A stretch of DNA of 64,000 nucleotides from Paraburkholderia rhynchosiae (GCF_002879865.1 NZ_PNXY01000015.1:1-64000); one strand, 5' to 3'. Shown: positions 1 through 7,455, counted from the stretch's first letter. Numbers and translations are program-made. Notes: generated by a model not told the origin, from the letters alone.

Positions 1-1
1 T

Positions 2-100
2 CTGGGCGAACTGCACGCGAGCGCCCGCAACAAGCTCAAGAGCGCTCAAAAGCGGCCTTCGATCATTGCCGCTTGCTGGATGCAGGCTACGCTGTGGTGA
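2..100 (+). CDS. possible 3' end of a gene entering from the left
   Basis: The window opens in a frame that stays open for 32 codons and stops at TGA 98-100. Of the three plus frames it has the highest GC at third codon positions, which fits a real coding end, but it is too short to recognise. If real it converges on the minus-strand gene at 121-900. The other two plus frames are less gene-like. Confidence 0.25.
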   Translation: MGELHASARNKLKSAQKRPSIIAACWMQATLW

Positions 101-120
101 CGTCATGAATTATGGAAGTC

Positions 121-900
121 TCAATAGTGGGCAAGCACACTCGAACCCCTGGTGGGCTGTTGAGCCACGCCGACGGCATAGGCGCCACGTACGGCCGCGA
201 GCAACGCCTGCTCGGCATCGCGCACCTTTGCCTGCACCGCGTCGACTGCGACGGTCGATACAAGCGCCTTGACCTCCTGCTCGATTTTCGCGACCCATGT
301 GCGCTCATTACTGGAGTCGACGCTCGAGAGCGTGTTGCGCAGCGGCTCCAGCATCGAACTCAGTGACACGATGTCGGCGCTGAGTGCGACGAATTCGTCA
401 GCCGATCCCTTCTGATCGGCACCCGCCAGGCGTGCGGCCGTGATCGCGTCACGCTTCGCGTTCAGCTCGGAGATCTTCGATTCGACTTCATCGAGCTTAT
501 TGCCGGCGACCTCGACCTTATCCATGACGTGGGCCAGCTTCTGCCTTGCCAAGGACAGGGCATGTGCCGCCGCACCGAAACGGTCGTCACCTACGGAGAT
601 CGGGGCCACGCCATAAGGCGCGATGATGTCGTTCACGCGGGCGATTGTCTGCTCAGCGATCGCAACGCCGTCGGCCTCGACTGCAGCACGGTCGGCCTCA
701 ACCTGCTCGATGCTGGCCGCCTCCGCGTGACGCTGCGCTTCTTTCAGGTCATCATGAAGCGACGCCAACGTGCGCTTGTGCGAGGCCTGTGCTTTCGCGT
801 CGTTCGCGATGATCGCGGCGTTCACACGGCCGACGGTTTCGGTGATCTTGCCGGTAATCGCGTCGATGGTGCGCTGGTGCGCTGCTGCAACTGAATTCAT
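121..900 (-). CDS. coiled-coil protein of the mobile element, unknown function
   Basis: A 259-residue protein rich in Ala, Glu, Lys and Asp with long heptad-like stretches (about residues 15-90 and 115-210), predicted to be soluble and helical. There is no signal peptide or catalytic motif. The start is ATG at 900, preceded by GGAG 7 bases upstream. It appears to be a distant paralogue of the next gene (1060-1725): both carry an acidic DDDR/GDDR segment followed by an A-x-ALS stretch and end in an AE(Q/R)AL..AV....AVG helix. A perfect 15-bp palindrome of the GTCGTGAC-box family lies at 966-980 upstream. I do not recognise a named family. A structural or accessory phage or satellite protein is an inference from context. 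Confidence 0.7.
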   Translation of the reverse strand: MNSVAAAHQRTIDAITGKITETVGRVNAAIIANDAKAQASHKRTLASLHDDLKEAQRHAEAASIEQVEADRAAVEADGVAIAEQTIARVNDIIAPYGVAPISVGDDRFGAAAHALSLARQKLAHVMDKVEVAGNKLDEVESKISELNAKRDAITAARLAGADQKGSADEFVALSADIVSLSSMLEPLRNTLSSVDSSNERTWVAKIEQEVKALVSTVAVDAVQAKVRDAEQALLAAVRGAYAVGVAQQPTRGSSVLAHY

Positions 901-965
901 TTTCTACTCCGTCTATTCGTTTTGGGTTCTAGTCCGCCGCAACGTGCAGGAGGACATGAATCCAT

Positions 966-980
966 GGTCGTGTCACGACC
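966..980 (-). promoter_or_regulatory. GTCGTGAC box, site A (perfect palindrome)
   Basis: GGTCGTGTCACGACC is a perfect 15-bp inverted repeat around a central base, about 66 bp upstream of the ATG at 900. It is the most symmetric member of the set of boxes found upstream of eight units in the element. Confidence 0.6.
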
Positions 981-1059
981 TGCGTATCCGCGAAATTTTT
1001 CGTTCTATCGGGAAAGAATCGGGGATTTTGTGGACGACCAGAAGGCCGTCCGGTGATCG

Positions 1060-1725
1060 TCAGACGCCGAGCAACTCCACGAGGCGAGAATCGGGGGTAT
1101 GGCTCATGCCGTCGCCCCCGAGATGCCTGGCTCCGATCTGGCCTACGGCGCGCATTGCTTCGACGGCGTCGATAAGCGCGCGCTCAGCGCGAATAACATG
1201 GCCAACCATAGTCTCCGTCAGGATGCCGTACCCGACTCGGTCCACTGCTGCGCTGCAGCGCGCGACGGCGGCAGCAGCAGCACCAGTATCGAGTTGCGCC
1301 AGCGCCGTCTGTGTCGCGGTCAGGCGCCTGATAGTCGCACAGCACTCCTCGCCAACCGCAGCGAAGCGGCGCAACTCATCGGAATCGAGATCGGCTAGCT
1401 GACGGTTTGCCAGGATTGCCTCCATGCGTGCGACACATTGAAAAAAACGCCGCTCGAGCGCGCCAAGAGATTGCTGCAATGTCGCCAGTTCCTCGCTGAA
1501 CTTCAACTCGACGTGATTGGCCTTCGATAGTGCAGTGGCTACGTCGTTGAGGCGATCGTCGTCGAGCGGCACGCGGTAATCGAGGTCGAAGCGCTTGAGC
1601 GCCGCATTTATCGCGGTGATTGAGCGGGCCGCGATCAGCTCTGCGGATCCTTCAACGATCAGTTCATCGATGGTTTTCTCCGGCACGGTTGCCGGGTTGT
1701 CTTGGACTGCTGCTGAATGACTCAT
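1060..1725 (-). CDS. coiled-coil protein, paralogue of the 121-900 gene
   Basis: A 221-residue helical protein without recognisable catalytic motifs. I chose ATG 1725 because GGAG lies 8 bases upstream; a longer reading to 1782 has no ribosome site. Parallels with the neighbouring 259-residue protein are an acidic DDDR-x-ND..TALSKA segment near residue 65, central heptads, and a C-terminal AERALIDAV...AVG helix. The two genes probably arose by duplication and diverged strongly. Each has its own GTCGTGAC-type box, so they are separate units and not one operon. No function can be assigned. Confidence 0.65.
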   Translation of the reverse strand: MSHSAAVQDNPATVPEKTIDELIVEGSAELIAARSITAINAALKRFDLDYRVPLDDDRLNDVATALSKANHVELKFSEELATLQQSLGALERRFFQCVARMEAILANRQLADLDSDELRRFAAVGEECCATIRRLTATQTALAQLDTGAAAAAVARCSAAVDRVGYGILTETMVGHVIRAERALIDAVEAMRAVGQIGARHLGGDGMSHTPDSRLVELLGV

Positions 1726-1783
1726 TTTTACCGCTCCGTTACGTGAGTATTGCGGGGCGCGTCGTGCGCCTCCGCTGATCAAA

Positions 1784-1799
1784 TCGTCACGTCACGACT
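1784..1799 (-). promoter_or_regulatory. GTCGTGAC box, site B
   Basis: Read toward the gene, the site is AGTCGTGACGTGACGA, about 60 bp upstream of the ATG at 1725. The left half matches the other boxes exactly. The right half is an imperfect inverted copy. Confidence 0.5.
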
Positions 1800-1953
1800 G
1801 ATCACTTGGCGCCATCTATCGGGAGGGAAACGGAGAAAGAGACGCATAACCCGTTGCGCGCACAACACGAAGAATGAGCGCCGCAAGGGTCTTTCCGGTA
1901 CAGTGCCACACATTAAACGAACGACCTGTCGTGTGGCATCGGAGAAAAACAAG

Positions 1954-2619
1954 ATGGCAAACGGGAAATTTGTGACGTACCTGCGCGTCTCGACCGCCAA
2001 GCAAGGTCAATCCGGACTCGGACTGGAGGCGCAGCAGGGCGCCGTCGACGCATATCTGAGCGGCGACGCCTGGGAAGTTGTCGGCCGGTTCGTCGAGGTC
2101 GAAACCGGCAAAGGCGCGAACGCACTCGACAAGCGTCCCCAGCTGCGCGCAGCACTCGCGCTATGCAAGAAAGCCGGCGCCACACTGCTCATTGCCAAAC
2201 TCGACCGTCTTGCGCGCAACGTGCACTTCATCACCGGTCTTATCGAGACCGGCGTCGACTTCATTGCCGCCGATATGCCGCAGGCGAACAAAGTCATGAT
2301 CCAGATGCATGCGGTAATGTCTGAGTGGGAGCGCGACGAAATCAGCAGACGCACGAAAGCCGCGCTGGCAGCAGCGAAAGCCCGAGGAGTGAAGTTGGGT
2401 GGCGCCGGACCCGCGAACCTGCGGCCGAACGTTGAGGCTCGCCAGAAGGCGGCCAATGAGTTCGCAGCGAAACTGTCGGCCACGTTGAGCGGGTTCGTCG
2501 CGCAGGGAATGACGCAGATCGCGATGGTCGCCGAGTTGAACGCGATCGGCATAAAGACGCCCACTGGGAAGGCATGGGCCAGGACGCAGCTACAGCGCAC
2601 TCTCGCGCGCTTAGCCTAG
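1954..2619 (+). CDS. serine recombinase (resolvase/invertase family)
   Basis: A 221-residue recombinase. The N-terminal resolvase fold (about residues 5-145) shows YLRVST, with the catalytic serine, and then LGLEAQQ. LIAKLDRLARN is the conserved active-site helix, and EWERDEISRRTKAALAAAKARG closes the domain. Residues 175-220 form a short recombinase/HTH tail (LNAIGIKTPTGKAW). ATG 1954 has GGAG 10 bases upstream; the longer reading to 1750 is unsupported. It is the only complete site-specific recombinase visible, so it probably catalyses integration or excision of this element, and the observed junction is inside rimO. It could instead be a resolvase or invertase. It is much smaller than large serine integrases such as phiC31. 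Confidence 0.85.
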   Translation: MANGKFVTYLRVSTAKQGQSGLGLEAQQGAVDAYLSGDAWEVVGRFVEVETGKGANALDKRPQLRAALALCKKAGATLLIAKLDRLARNVHFITGLIETGVDFIAADMPQANKVMIQMHAVMSEWERDEISRRTKAALAAAKARGVKLGGAGPANLRPNVEARQKAANEFAAKLSATLSGFVAQGMTQIAMVAELNAIGIKTPTGKAWARTQLQRTLARLA

Positions 2620-2706
2620 CCGCGCACTCGCTTGCATCACGATCTTGACGGCGCCGAGCAGAAAGCCGGTACCATTGCGCGGTAACAATCCGCGAGGAAA
2701 TCGACC

Positions 2707-3093
2707 ATGGATAAGGATCAAAAGCATCTCGAAGCAGCGCTGCTGCGCTCGGTGCGCGCCATGAAGGCCGGAACGAGCGCGCGCCCTAAAAATGGCATGC
2801 GCCCGATCCATCCTGGCGAAGTGCTTCGGGAAGACTATCTCGCGCCGCTGGGCATGACAACAAACGCGCTTGCGAGCGCGCTACGCACGGCACTTTCCAA
2901 AATTGAAGACGTCGTGCACGAACGAAGGCAAGTCGACGCGGAACTGGCTTTGCGGCTCGCGCGCTATTTCGGGGGAGACGCCGAGTCCTGGCTGAACCTG
3001 CAGCAGACGTATGACCTGAAGGTAGCGCGGCGCGCACACAGTCACCGGATCGAGGCGGAAATCACGCCACGTGAGGTGCTGGATGACGAGTGA
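2707..3093 (+). CDS. HigA-like XRE-family antitoxin, no toxin partner visible
   Basis: A 128-residue protein. Residues 30-105 match HigA antitoxins: MRPIHPGEVLREDYL, then an HTH with ALASAL and an ELALRLARYFGG...WLNLQ tail. The first 30 residues form a basic extension (LLRSVRAMKAG) like those of BrnA-type antitoxins. The start at 2707 has GAGGA 9 bases upstream. HigB toxin genes normally precede or follow higA. Here the gene before is the recombinase and the gene after is another regulator, so the toxin is absent. It probably acts as a DNA-binding autorepressor, and as a decoy against toxins encoded elsewhere if it still binds them; both points are inference. Confidence 0.75.
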   Translation: MDKDQKHLEAALLRSVRAMKAGTSARPKNGMRPIHPGEVLREDYLAPLGMTTNALASALRTALSKIEDVVHERRQVDAELALRLARYFGGDAESWLNLQQTYDLKVARRAHSHRIEAEITPREVLDDE

Positions 3094-3099
3094 AAGACG

Positions 3100-3489
3100 A
3101 TGGCCACAGTAACCATCGGCGTCGCCACAGAGGCCGACGTCTCCGCGCGCACGATCGCCGCCGTAAAATCGGGGCGTGAGGCGAAGATCGCATACATCAC
3201 CTTCGCGACGCTCGATCTGCTCGTAAAGACGCTCACACCAATGTGCTGGCAGATCATTCAGGAAATGACTGGCGCCGGCGCGATGTCGATTCGCGAGCTC
3301 GCGCGGCGCGTCGATCGCGACGTCACGGGCGTAGATGAGGACGTGCATGCCCTGCTCAATACTGGCGTTCTCGATCACGACGAGAGCGACGCGATCGTGT
3401 TCCCGTATGACAAGGTGCACGTCGACTTTTGGATTGAGCCGAAGCACCTTGAGCGCACCGGACAAGATGAAGATACGCCAAGTAGCTAA
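3100..3489 (+). CDS. HVO_A0114-like winged-helix antitoxin/regulator
   Basis: A 129-residue protein beginning 6 bases after the HigA-like gene, so cotranscribed. Residues 55-110 form a winged helix (MSIRELARRVDRDVTGVDEDVHALLNTGVLD) followed by the typical FPYDKVHVDFWI strand of HVO_A0114-type DNA-binding proteins. Those proteins are commonly the antitoxin of TumE-family (DUF6516) pairs. No TumE-like toxin is adjacent. The family assignment rests on recognition of the winged helix and the VDFWI strand; pairing and role are inference. Confidence 0.6.
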   Translation: MATVTIGVATEADVSARTIAAVKSGREAKIAYITFATLDLLVKTLTPMCWQIIQEMTGAGAMSIRELARRVDRDVTGVDEDVHALLNTGVLDHDESDAIVFPYDKVHVDFWIEPKHLERTGQDEDTPSS

Positions 3490-3646
3490 AACCCGGCTGT
3501 CGGTGCGCGGGGCACGAATGGCCGCCGAGGTTCTCACTGACGCCGATGTTGTCGAGGTATTCCGCGCGACCGGCGCCGGCTGCGAGCAAAGGATCAATGA
3601 CGCATTGCGCGTCTACCTGCTGGAGCATCCGCTCAAAGCGGATTGA
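3467..3646 (+). CDS. BrnA-like antitoxin, small
   Basis: A 59-residue protein whose second half, DADVVEVFRATGAGCEQRINDALRVYL, matches the BrnA C-terminal signature, where a ribbon-helix-helix domain contains FRATG..(Y/W)Q.RIN..LR. The start ATG 3467 lies inside the end of the preceding gene (23-bp overlap), so translation is probably coupled. BrnA antitoxins normally follow the ribonuclease gene brnT; no BrnT-like frame is present upstream. The N-terminus is shorter than typical BrnA. This is the third antitoxin-type gene in a row without a toxin. Confidence 0.65.
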   Translation: MKIRQVAKTRLSVRGARMAAEVLTDADVVEVFRATGAGCEQRINDALRVYLLEHPLKAD

Positions 3647-3688
3647 GGGAGACGCCGGTTTTGCTGCCCTTCGGGGGTGTCACGGCAG

Positions 3689-3910
3689 TCAGTCCGCAAC
3701 CGGCTCACGGGACAGCCCTGGAAAATCGTACTCGTCGAACACAACCTCGACAGCATCTACGAAGGGGGGCGCCTCTTTAGCACCGGGATATCCGTCCTGC
3801 ACCTGCACGGCCACGATCGTGCGCGATCCGACGTCGGTGCATCGCCACAGGCCCGACTCGGTATAAAACTCCGTGCCGATCTGGAAGTCTGAGTGCTCCA
3901 CTGCTGTCAC
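3689..3910 (-). CDS. small phage-type protein with WRCTDVG motif
   Basis: A 73-residue acidic protein. The visible pattern is F-x-IGTEFYTESGLWRCTDVGSRTIVAV near the N-terminus and VVFDEYDFPG near the C-terminus. I recognise this from small hypothetical proteins of proteobacterial mobile elements, with no assigned function. The GTG start at 3910 overlaps the stop of the upstream MazE-like gene (GTGA), indicating an operon in the position where a MazF toxin would be expected. It does not resemble MazF. Confidence 0.6.
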   Translation of the reverse strand: MTAVEHSDFQIGTEFYTESGLWRCTDVGSRTIVAVQVQDGYPGAKEAPPFVDAVEVVFDEYDFPGLSREPVAD

Positions 3911-4098
3911 TCCCAGTCGTCCATATCAGTTGCCCGCTCGATGAAATCCATATCTTCCTTTTCTCCCGCGCTCTCGCTGACGGCGCGCGACTGGCGGGCG
4001 CATTCCTCCGCGAAACCCGGCCGGCGCGTGTCCCAAATCTCATTAGCACGTAGCACGGCTTGGCGAAGGGCTTCGCGCTTCTCGCGGGGTGACGTCAT
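3907..4098 (-). CDS. MazE-like (DUF3018) antitoxin
   Basis: A 63-residue protein with REKREALRQAVLR at the N-terminus, then DTRRPGFAEECARQSR and an acidic MDFIERATDMDDW tail. This is the order seen in DUF3018 antitoxin MazE-like proteins (K..ALR..GL...IW.PDTR.PGFAEE..RQ). ATG 4098 is preceded by GGAG; the longer frame to 4206 lacks a site. The partner encoded immediately downstream is not MazF-like. The leader GGAGACTGCCATGAC is identical to that of the gene at 6270-6461. Confidence 0.65.
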   Translation of the reverse strand: MTSPREKREALRQAVLRANEIWDTRRPGFAEECARQSRAVSESAGEKEDMDFIERATDMDDWE

Positions 4099-4458
4099 GG
4101 CAGTCTCCACAATGAACGAACCGATTATAGGCCGCTGCGCAGCCGCCTTCACCGAGTTCGCAGCAGATTGGAGATCTCGCCCCCGACCGTCCGGCGTAAT
4201 CGACAATCCCGCTGGGTCGGGCCGTCACACGATGCGGGATTCGAGCAGAGACGTTGTATGCGCCTCAATCACCGCTCGCACCATTGGAAGTGCACCCTCC
4301 ACCCATGCAGCATGCTTCCAATAAGGTTGCAGTTCGGTTGAATATGTGCCGACGTGCGACATACCAGAGAACCTTTGTCACGTGGCATATCGGCTAAACT
4401 CAACCGCACTCGACCGCGATCTTGTGGGCCGGTCACTGAAAACGAGGAGAAAACTGGA
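4099..4458. other. intergenic region between divergent genes
   Basis: These 360 bp lie between the minus-strand MazE-like gene and the plus-strand HNH-DGQHR gene. No convincing open frame is present. It should hold divergent promoters, but I could not pick a pair of boxes with good spacing. The GAGGAG ribosome site of the HNH-DGQHR gene sits at its right end. Confidence 0.4.
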
Positions 4459-6063
4459 ATGGCATCACTTTACCTTGGCCGTTTGAAACCGGAAGAGCGG
4501 CAGCAACTCGTGCAGAAGTTATACGGGATGCAGCACGGCTCGTGCTTCATCTGCGAGCAGCCGATTGATTTACAGGTCCAAAAGAATACAATCGACATCG
4601 ATCATGTTGTCCCGCTTACGCTTGGCGGCAAGGATGACCAGAGCAACTTTGCGCTAACACACGATAGCTGCAACCGTTCAAAGCAGGCATCAAATCTTGA
4701 GGTTGCCCGGATATTGCATCGTTTTAAGCGTCTCAAGGACGATCTTGAAACAGAAGACCGCAGCCCGAACCTCGGCGATTTGCTACAGCAGGCCGGCGGC
4801 GGCGATCAGCGACTGGGATTCAAACTGATGAACGAGGCGCTAACGTACAGCTTCGGTGAAATCGGCGACAACACCTTGCGCACGGTGCCCGTTTACCAAG
4901 ATGCACTCAGCGGGTTCCGATTTTTTTTCGCAAACCTGCCAATCCAGTACCTCGCCCACGACGACCATATCAATCCCCGATCTATCGGTCCGAATATCTC
5001 GAAGCTAGTGGAAGAGTTTTATCAGAAGCGACCGCAACTGCATGTGCCGTTGGCGTGGATAAAGAGTGCGGAAGGACGAAGTGCCATTCACGTGTTCGAC
5101 GGCCAGCACAAAGCTGCCGCGCAGATCATGCTGGGAGCGCGTGAATTACCAGTGAGGGTGTTTATCGACCCCGATCCAGATACGTTGATCACAACCAATA
5201 CCAATGCTGGCACAACACTCAAGCAAGTAGCCTTCGATAAGTCAGTACAGCGTCATCTCGGTAGCTCGCTTTATCAGGACCGTATCGAACGCTTTCGCAA
5301 GGAAACCGGGCGACCAGAAGGCGACCTCAGTTTTTCAGAACGGGATTTGGTAAGTCACTTCAAAGGGCAATCGCGCGAGATCAAGCGCTATATCCTTGAT
5401 GCGGTGCGTAACGCAGTCACCTCAGACTCAAGTAACAAACTACGCGATTTCATCGACTTTGGTGGGCGGGGAAAGGAGTCGCCGCTGTCTTACAGCTCGG
5501 TGGAGAAGACGTTCTACTCGTTCTTTGTCTATCAGGAAGTGCTGGAGACCCCGATCAACTACCGCGCTGAAGAGGGAGAAAATCCGCGACTGGTAGAAAG
5601 CGCACAGATTCTGCGCTTGATGAACCTGATTGCGGACTTGCTCTATGTCGACAGGTTCGACCCTGAGATCGGCACGGACAAGATCGAAAGCAAGCTGCAG
5701 AAGGGCGAAGCCATTAAGCATGATCACCTACGCGCCTTCCGCATGAGCAAGGAAGAGATTCTCTACAACTGGCTTCAATATGTTGGCCAAGTTGCTCGAA
5801 ATTACTTTATCACCTTGGGTAGGCCCGATCCCAAAGATCGCCTGTTCCAGATTCCTTTTCCCGATCAGGTCTGGGGGAACATTCAGAAATTCATCGATAA
5901 CCTTCTAGCGCTACCATTGTGGGTAAATACGGACTTCTCAGAGACAATTTTTGGCGGAAAGCAGGTTACTGGTTTCTGGCGCGCTGTATTCGAGACCGGC
6001 CGAACGCCGCAGGGTATGCAAGTTCTGGCAAAACCGATCAATTTGATTGAGATGATCAATTAA
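4459..6063 (+). CDS. HNH nuclease - DGQHR domain fusion protein
   Basis: A 534-residue protein. Residues about 24-75 form an HNH module: CFICEQP, then IDIDHVVPLTLGG and NFALTHDSCNRSK. The second zinc pair is incomplete, because only one Cys is seen where CxxC is usual. Residues about 120-300 carry a ParB-like DGQHR domain with the signature VFDGQHKAAA, the fold shared with DndB of phosphorothioate systems. The remaining C-terminal half is unassigned and helical. ATG 4459 follows GAGGAG. The gene is visibly less GC-rich than its neighbours, suggesting separate acquisition. A single-gene DNA-targeting defence role is an inference from the domains and setting. Confidence 0.75.
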   Translation: MASLYLGRLKPEERQQLVQKLYGMQHGSCFICEQPIDLQVQKNTIDIDHVVPLTLGGKDDQSNFALTHDSCNRSKQASNLEVARILHRFKRLKDDLETEDRSPNLGDLLQQAGGGDQRLGFKLMNEALTYSFGEIGDNTLRTVPVYQDALSGFRFFFANLPIQYLAHDDHINPRSIGPNISKLVEEFYQKRPQLHVPLAWIKSAEGRSAIHVFDGQHKAAAQIMLGARELPVRVFIDPDPDTLITTNTNAGTTLKQVAFDKSVQRHLGSSLYQDRIERFRKETGRPEGDLSFSERDLVSHFKGQSREIKRYILDAVRNAVTSDSSNKLRDFIDFGGRGKESPLSYSSVEKTFYSFFVYQEVLETPINYRAEEGENPRLVESAQILRLMNLIADLLYVDRFDPEIGTDKIESKLQKGEAIKHDHLRAFRMSKEEILYNWLQYVGQVARNYFITLGRPDPKDRLFQIPFPDQVWGNIQKFIDNLLALPLWVNTDFSETIFGGKQVTGFWRAVFETGRTPQGMQVLAKPINLIEMIN

Positions 6064-6187
6064 CTACATCGATTACTGAGATGGACGGACTGCCTGTTAG
6101 GGGTGGCCGCCAACAGATAGAAGATCTGTTGGCAGCGGCGCGCGGCGCCTTTATCGGTGAGAGTTTGCGGGAGACGAGGACGGGATC

Positions 6188-6202
6188 GGGCGCACATAGG
6201 GC
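6188..6202. repeat. 15-bp repeat GGGCGCACATAGGGC, copy 1
   Basis: GGGCGCACATAGGGC occurs here and again at 14390-14404, both in intergenic DNA of the element and both preceded by AT plus one base. Function unknown. Confidence 0.5.
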
Positions 6203-6224
6203 ACGCCATACGACGACGGACATG

Positions 6225-6246
6225 AAAACGGCGCCCGTAGGCGCCG
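6225..6246 (-). terminator. intrinsic terminator after the 6270-6461 gene
   Basis: On the minus strand CGGCGCC-TACG-GGCGCCG is followed by TTTTC, a compact GC stem 24 bp beyond the stop of the minus-strand gene ending at 6270. Confidence 0.65.
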
Positions 6247-6269
6247 CGTTGCAGGTATGCCGTGAGGGG

Positions 6270-6461
6270 TTACTGCTTCTCTGCTGCTCTTTCCTTGGCG
6301 GCTTCCGCAACCCTGGCCCGTATCGCTTCGGGCGCGCTCGCGAGGAGCTTTGCAATGTAGTCAGCTGACGGTTCCCGCGCCGCGCCATCGTAACCATCGA
6401 GCAAGCGATAGGCGACGCCATTCACCTCTTCTGCGTTTTCCGGTCTATTGGCTGCTGTCAT
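6270..6461 (-). CDS. small hypothetical protein
   Basis: A 63-residue, Ala/Glu-rich, probably helical protein ending in VAEAAKERAAEKQ. ATG 6461 is chosen for the GGAG 8 bases upstream. That start region (GGAGACTGCCATGAC) is identical to the leader of the MazE-like gene at 3907-4098, so the two genes share a duplicated translation-initiation module. The body of the protein is not recognised. A terminator follows at 6225-6246. Confidence 0.5.
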   Translation of the reverse strand: MTAANRPENAEEVNGVAYRLLDGYDGAAREPSADYIAKLLASAPEAIRARVAEAAKERAAEKQ

Positions 6462-6530
6462 GGCAGTCTCCGCTTGCGGATAAGGTGTGCTGAGCACCTA
6501 AACCATCGTACATTGCGGGTTTACGCCGCG

Positions 6531-6818
6531 TCAATCTTTCTTTCCCGTCGTCGCAACCGCCCAAAACAGCCGCGGCTCACGCCGCGCGAGCGTGCCGAAA
6601 GCGGGATCATCCATAAGCGCGTCGATCGCGCGGAACACACTGGCGATCGCCTGCGAGTCACCGCGCCGGTACATTCCGCTCAGCAGGCCGAGCTGCATGC
6701 GAATATCACGCGCGACCTGCAGCGCGTAGCCGGATAAGCCGCCTCGTGCCACGTCAGCGATGGCCGCGCGGTACCCGTTCAGATACGCTGCGTCGACGTC
6801 GGCGCACGCCGTTGCCAT
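6531..6818 (-). CDS. hypothetical protein, third gene of the first AlpA operon
   Basis: A 95-residue protein beginning 13 bp after the stop of the integrase-arm-like gene. It has a helical N-terminus (LNGYRAAIADVARGG) and a central MYRRGDSQAIASVFRAIDALMDDPAF segment. No signal peptide or known motif is visible. Its position implies expression from the AlpA promoter above 7406. The ribosome site is weak. Confidence 0.5.
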   Translation of the reverse strand: MATACADVDAAYLNGYRAAIADVARGGLSGYALQVARDIRMQLGLLSGMYRRGDSQAIASVFRAIDALMDDPAFGTLARREPRLFWAVATTGKKD

Positions 6819-6831
6819 CGGCGCGCCATCG

Positions 6832-7203
6832 TCAGGGACATGCGCCTATGACGACATGCCGGTGCCGCACACCGCGTCCAGCCGGCGTCCGGAACTTGTC
6901 GACCAGCGACAGCATCACGCCGGACAACTCCTGCCGCCGATAAGCAGCCCCCTCCGGATCCCGCCGCAGGAATAGCCGATCGCGGCAGGCCTGAGCCAGT
7001 TCGCGCGCCCTGTCAATATGGAGATCGTCAGCGTCGCCGATCAGCTCCGCATGTACCAGGCCGTCGGCGAGCGCAGGTCGGAACACCCACTGCGCGCTGT
7101 TGTCATCGGCGATGACCAGGAACAGGCCGCCGCCGTCGTCGTGCCAGCCGGGATTGCACACCGCGTGTGTGTGAGACTCGTTCAGCAGGAGCAGGTGACT
7201 CAT
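6832..7203 (-). CDS. stand-alone integrase arm-binding-domain-like protein
   Basis: A 123-residue protein resembling the N-terminal arm-type DNA-binding domain (DUF4102-like) of tyrosine integrases. It shows HDDGGGLFLVI, then QWVFRPALADG, and DLHIDRARELAQACRDRLFLRRDPEGA, mirroring the D.gGLyLrv - W.fRy - L..AR..A...R.l...G.DP order of that family. The catalytic domain (R...HxxR...Y) is absent, and the downstream sequence is another gene. The start ATG overlaps the AlpA stop (ATGA). It may be an integrase remnant or a co-opted regulator or directionality factor that binds arm-type sites; the choice is open. Confidence 0.55.
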   Translation of the reverse strand: MSHLLLLNESHTHAVCNPGWHDDGGGLFLVIADDNSAQWVFRPALADGLVHAELIGDADDLHIDRARELAQACRDRLFLRRDPEGAAYRRQELSGVMLSLVDKFRTPAGRGVRHRHVVIGACP

Positions 7204-7406
7204 ACCGTCGCCGCCTTAGTGCCGCACGACGCGACCCACTCCTGAACGGCCGACCGCTTCCAGGCCGTCATCCGCGCACCAGTGTCAACCTGGGCGGGGA
7301 ACGCCCCCTGTGCCAGCAGCCGATAGATCACCGACCGAGACAGCCCCGTGATGGTCTGAACTTCCTGCAGCTTAACAATCCTGTCCATTTCTTTTGCGTT
7401 TTCCAT
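7200..7406 (-). CDS. AlpA-family HTH regulator (copy 1)
   Basis: A 68-residue AlpA/MerR-like (HTH_17) protein: IVKLQEVQTITGLSRSVIYRLLAQGAFPAQV, then W...AVQEWV, the usual layout of phage AlpA activators. ATG 7406 has AGGAG at ideal distance. It heads a three-gene operon with the integrase-arm-like gene (4-bp overlap) and the 95-residue gene. A GTCGTGAC box lies 40 bp upstream. AlpA proteins act on excision or late functions in P4-like elements. Which promoter this one controls is not shown. Confidence 0.8.
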   Translation of the reverse strand: MENAKEMDRIVKLQEVQTITGLSRSVIYRLLAQGAFPAQVDTGARMTAWKRSAVQEWVASCGTKAATV

Positions 7407-7444
7407 CCCAGCTCCTGCTGTCGTTATCATGCTTGGGATGGTGG

Positions 7445-7455
7445 CATCACGACGG
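7445..7455 (-). promoter_or_regulatory. GTCGTGAC box, site D (AlpA operon 1)
   Basis: Read toward the AlpA gene the site is CCGTCGTGATG, about 40 bp upstream of ATG 7406. Only the left half of the dyad is conserved. Confidence 0.45.

Noticed and set aside
2620..2706. A HigB toxin gene before the HigA-like gene
   Set aside because: Only 87 bp are available and no frame is present.
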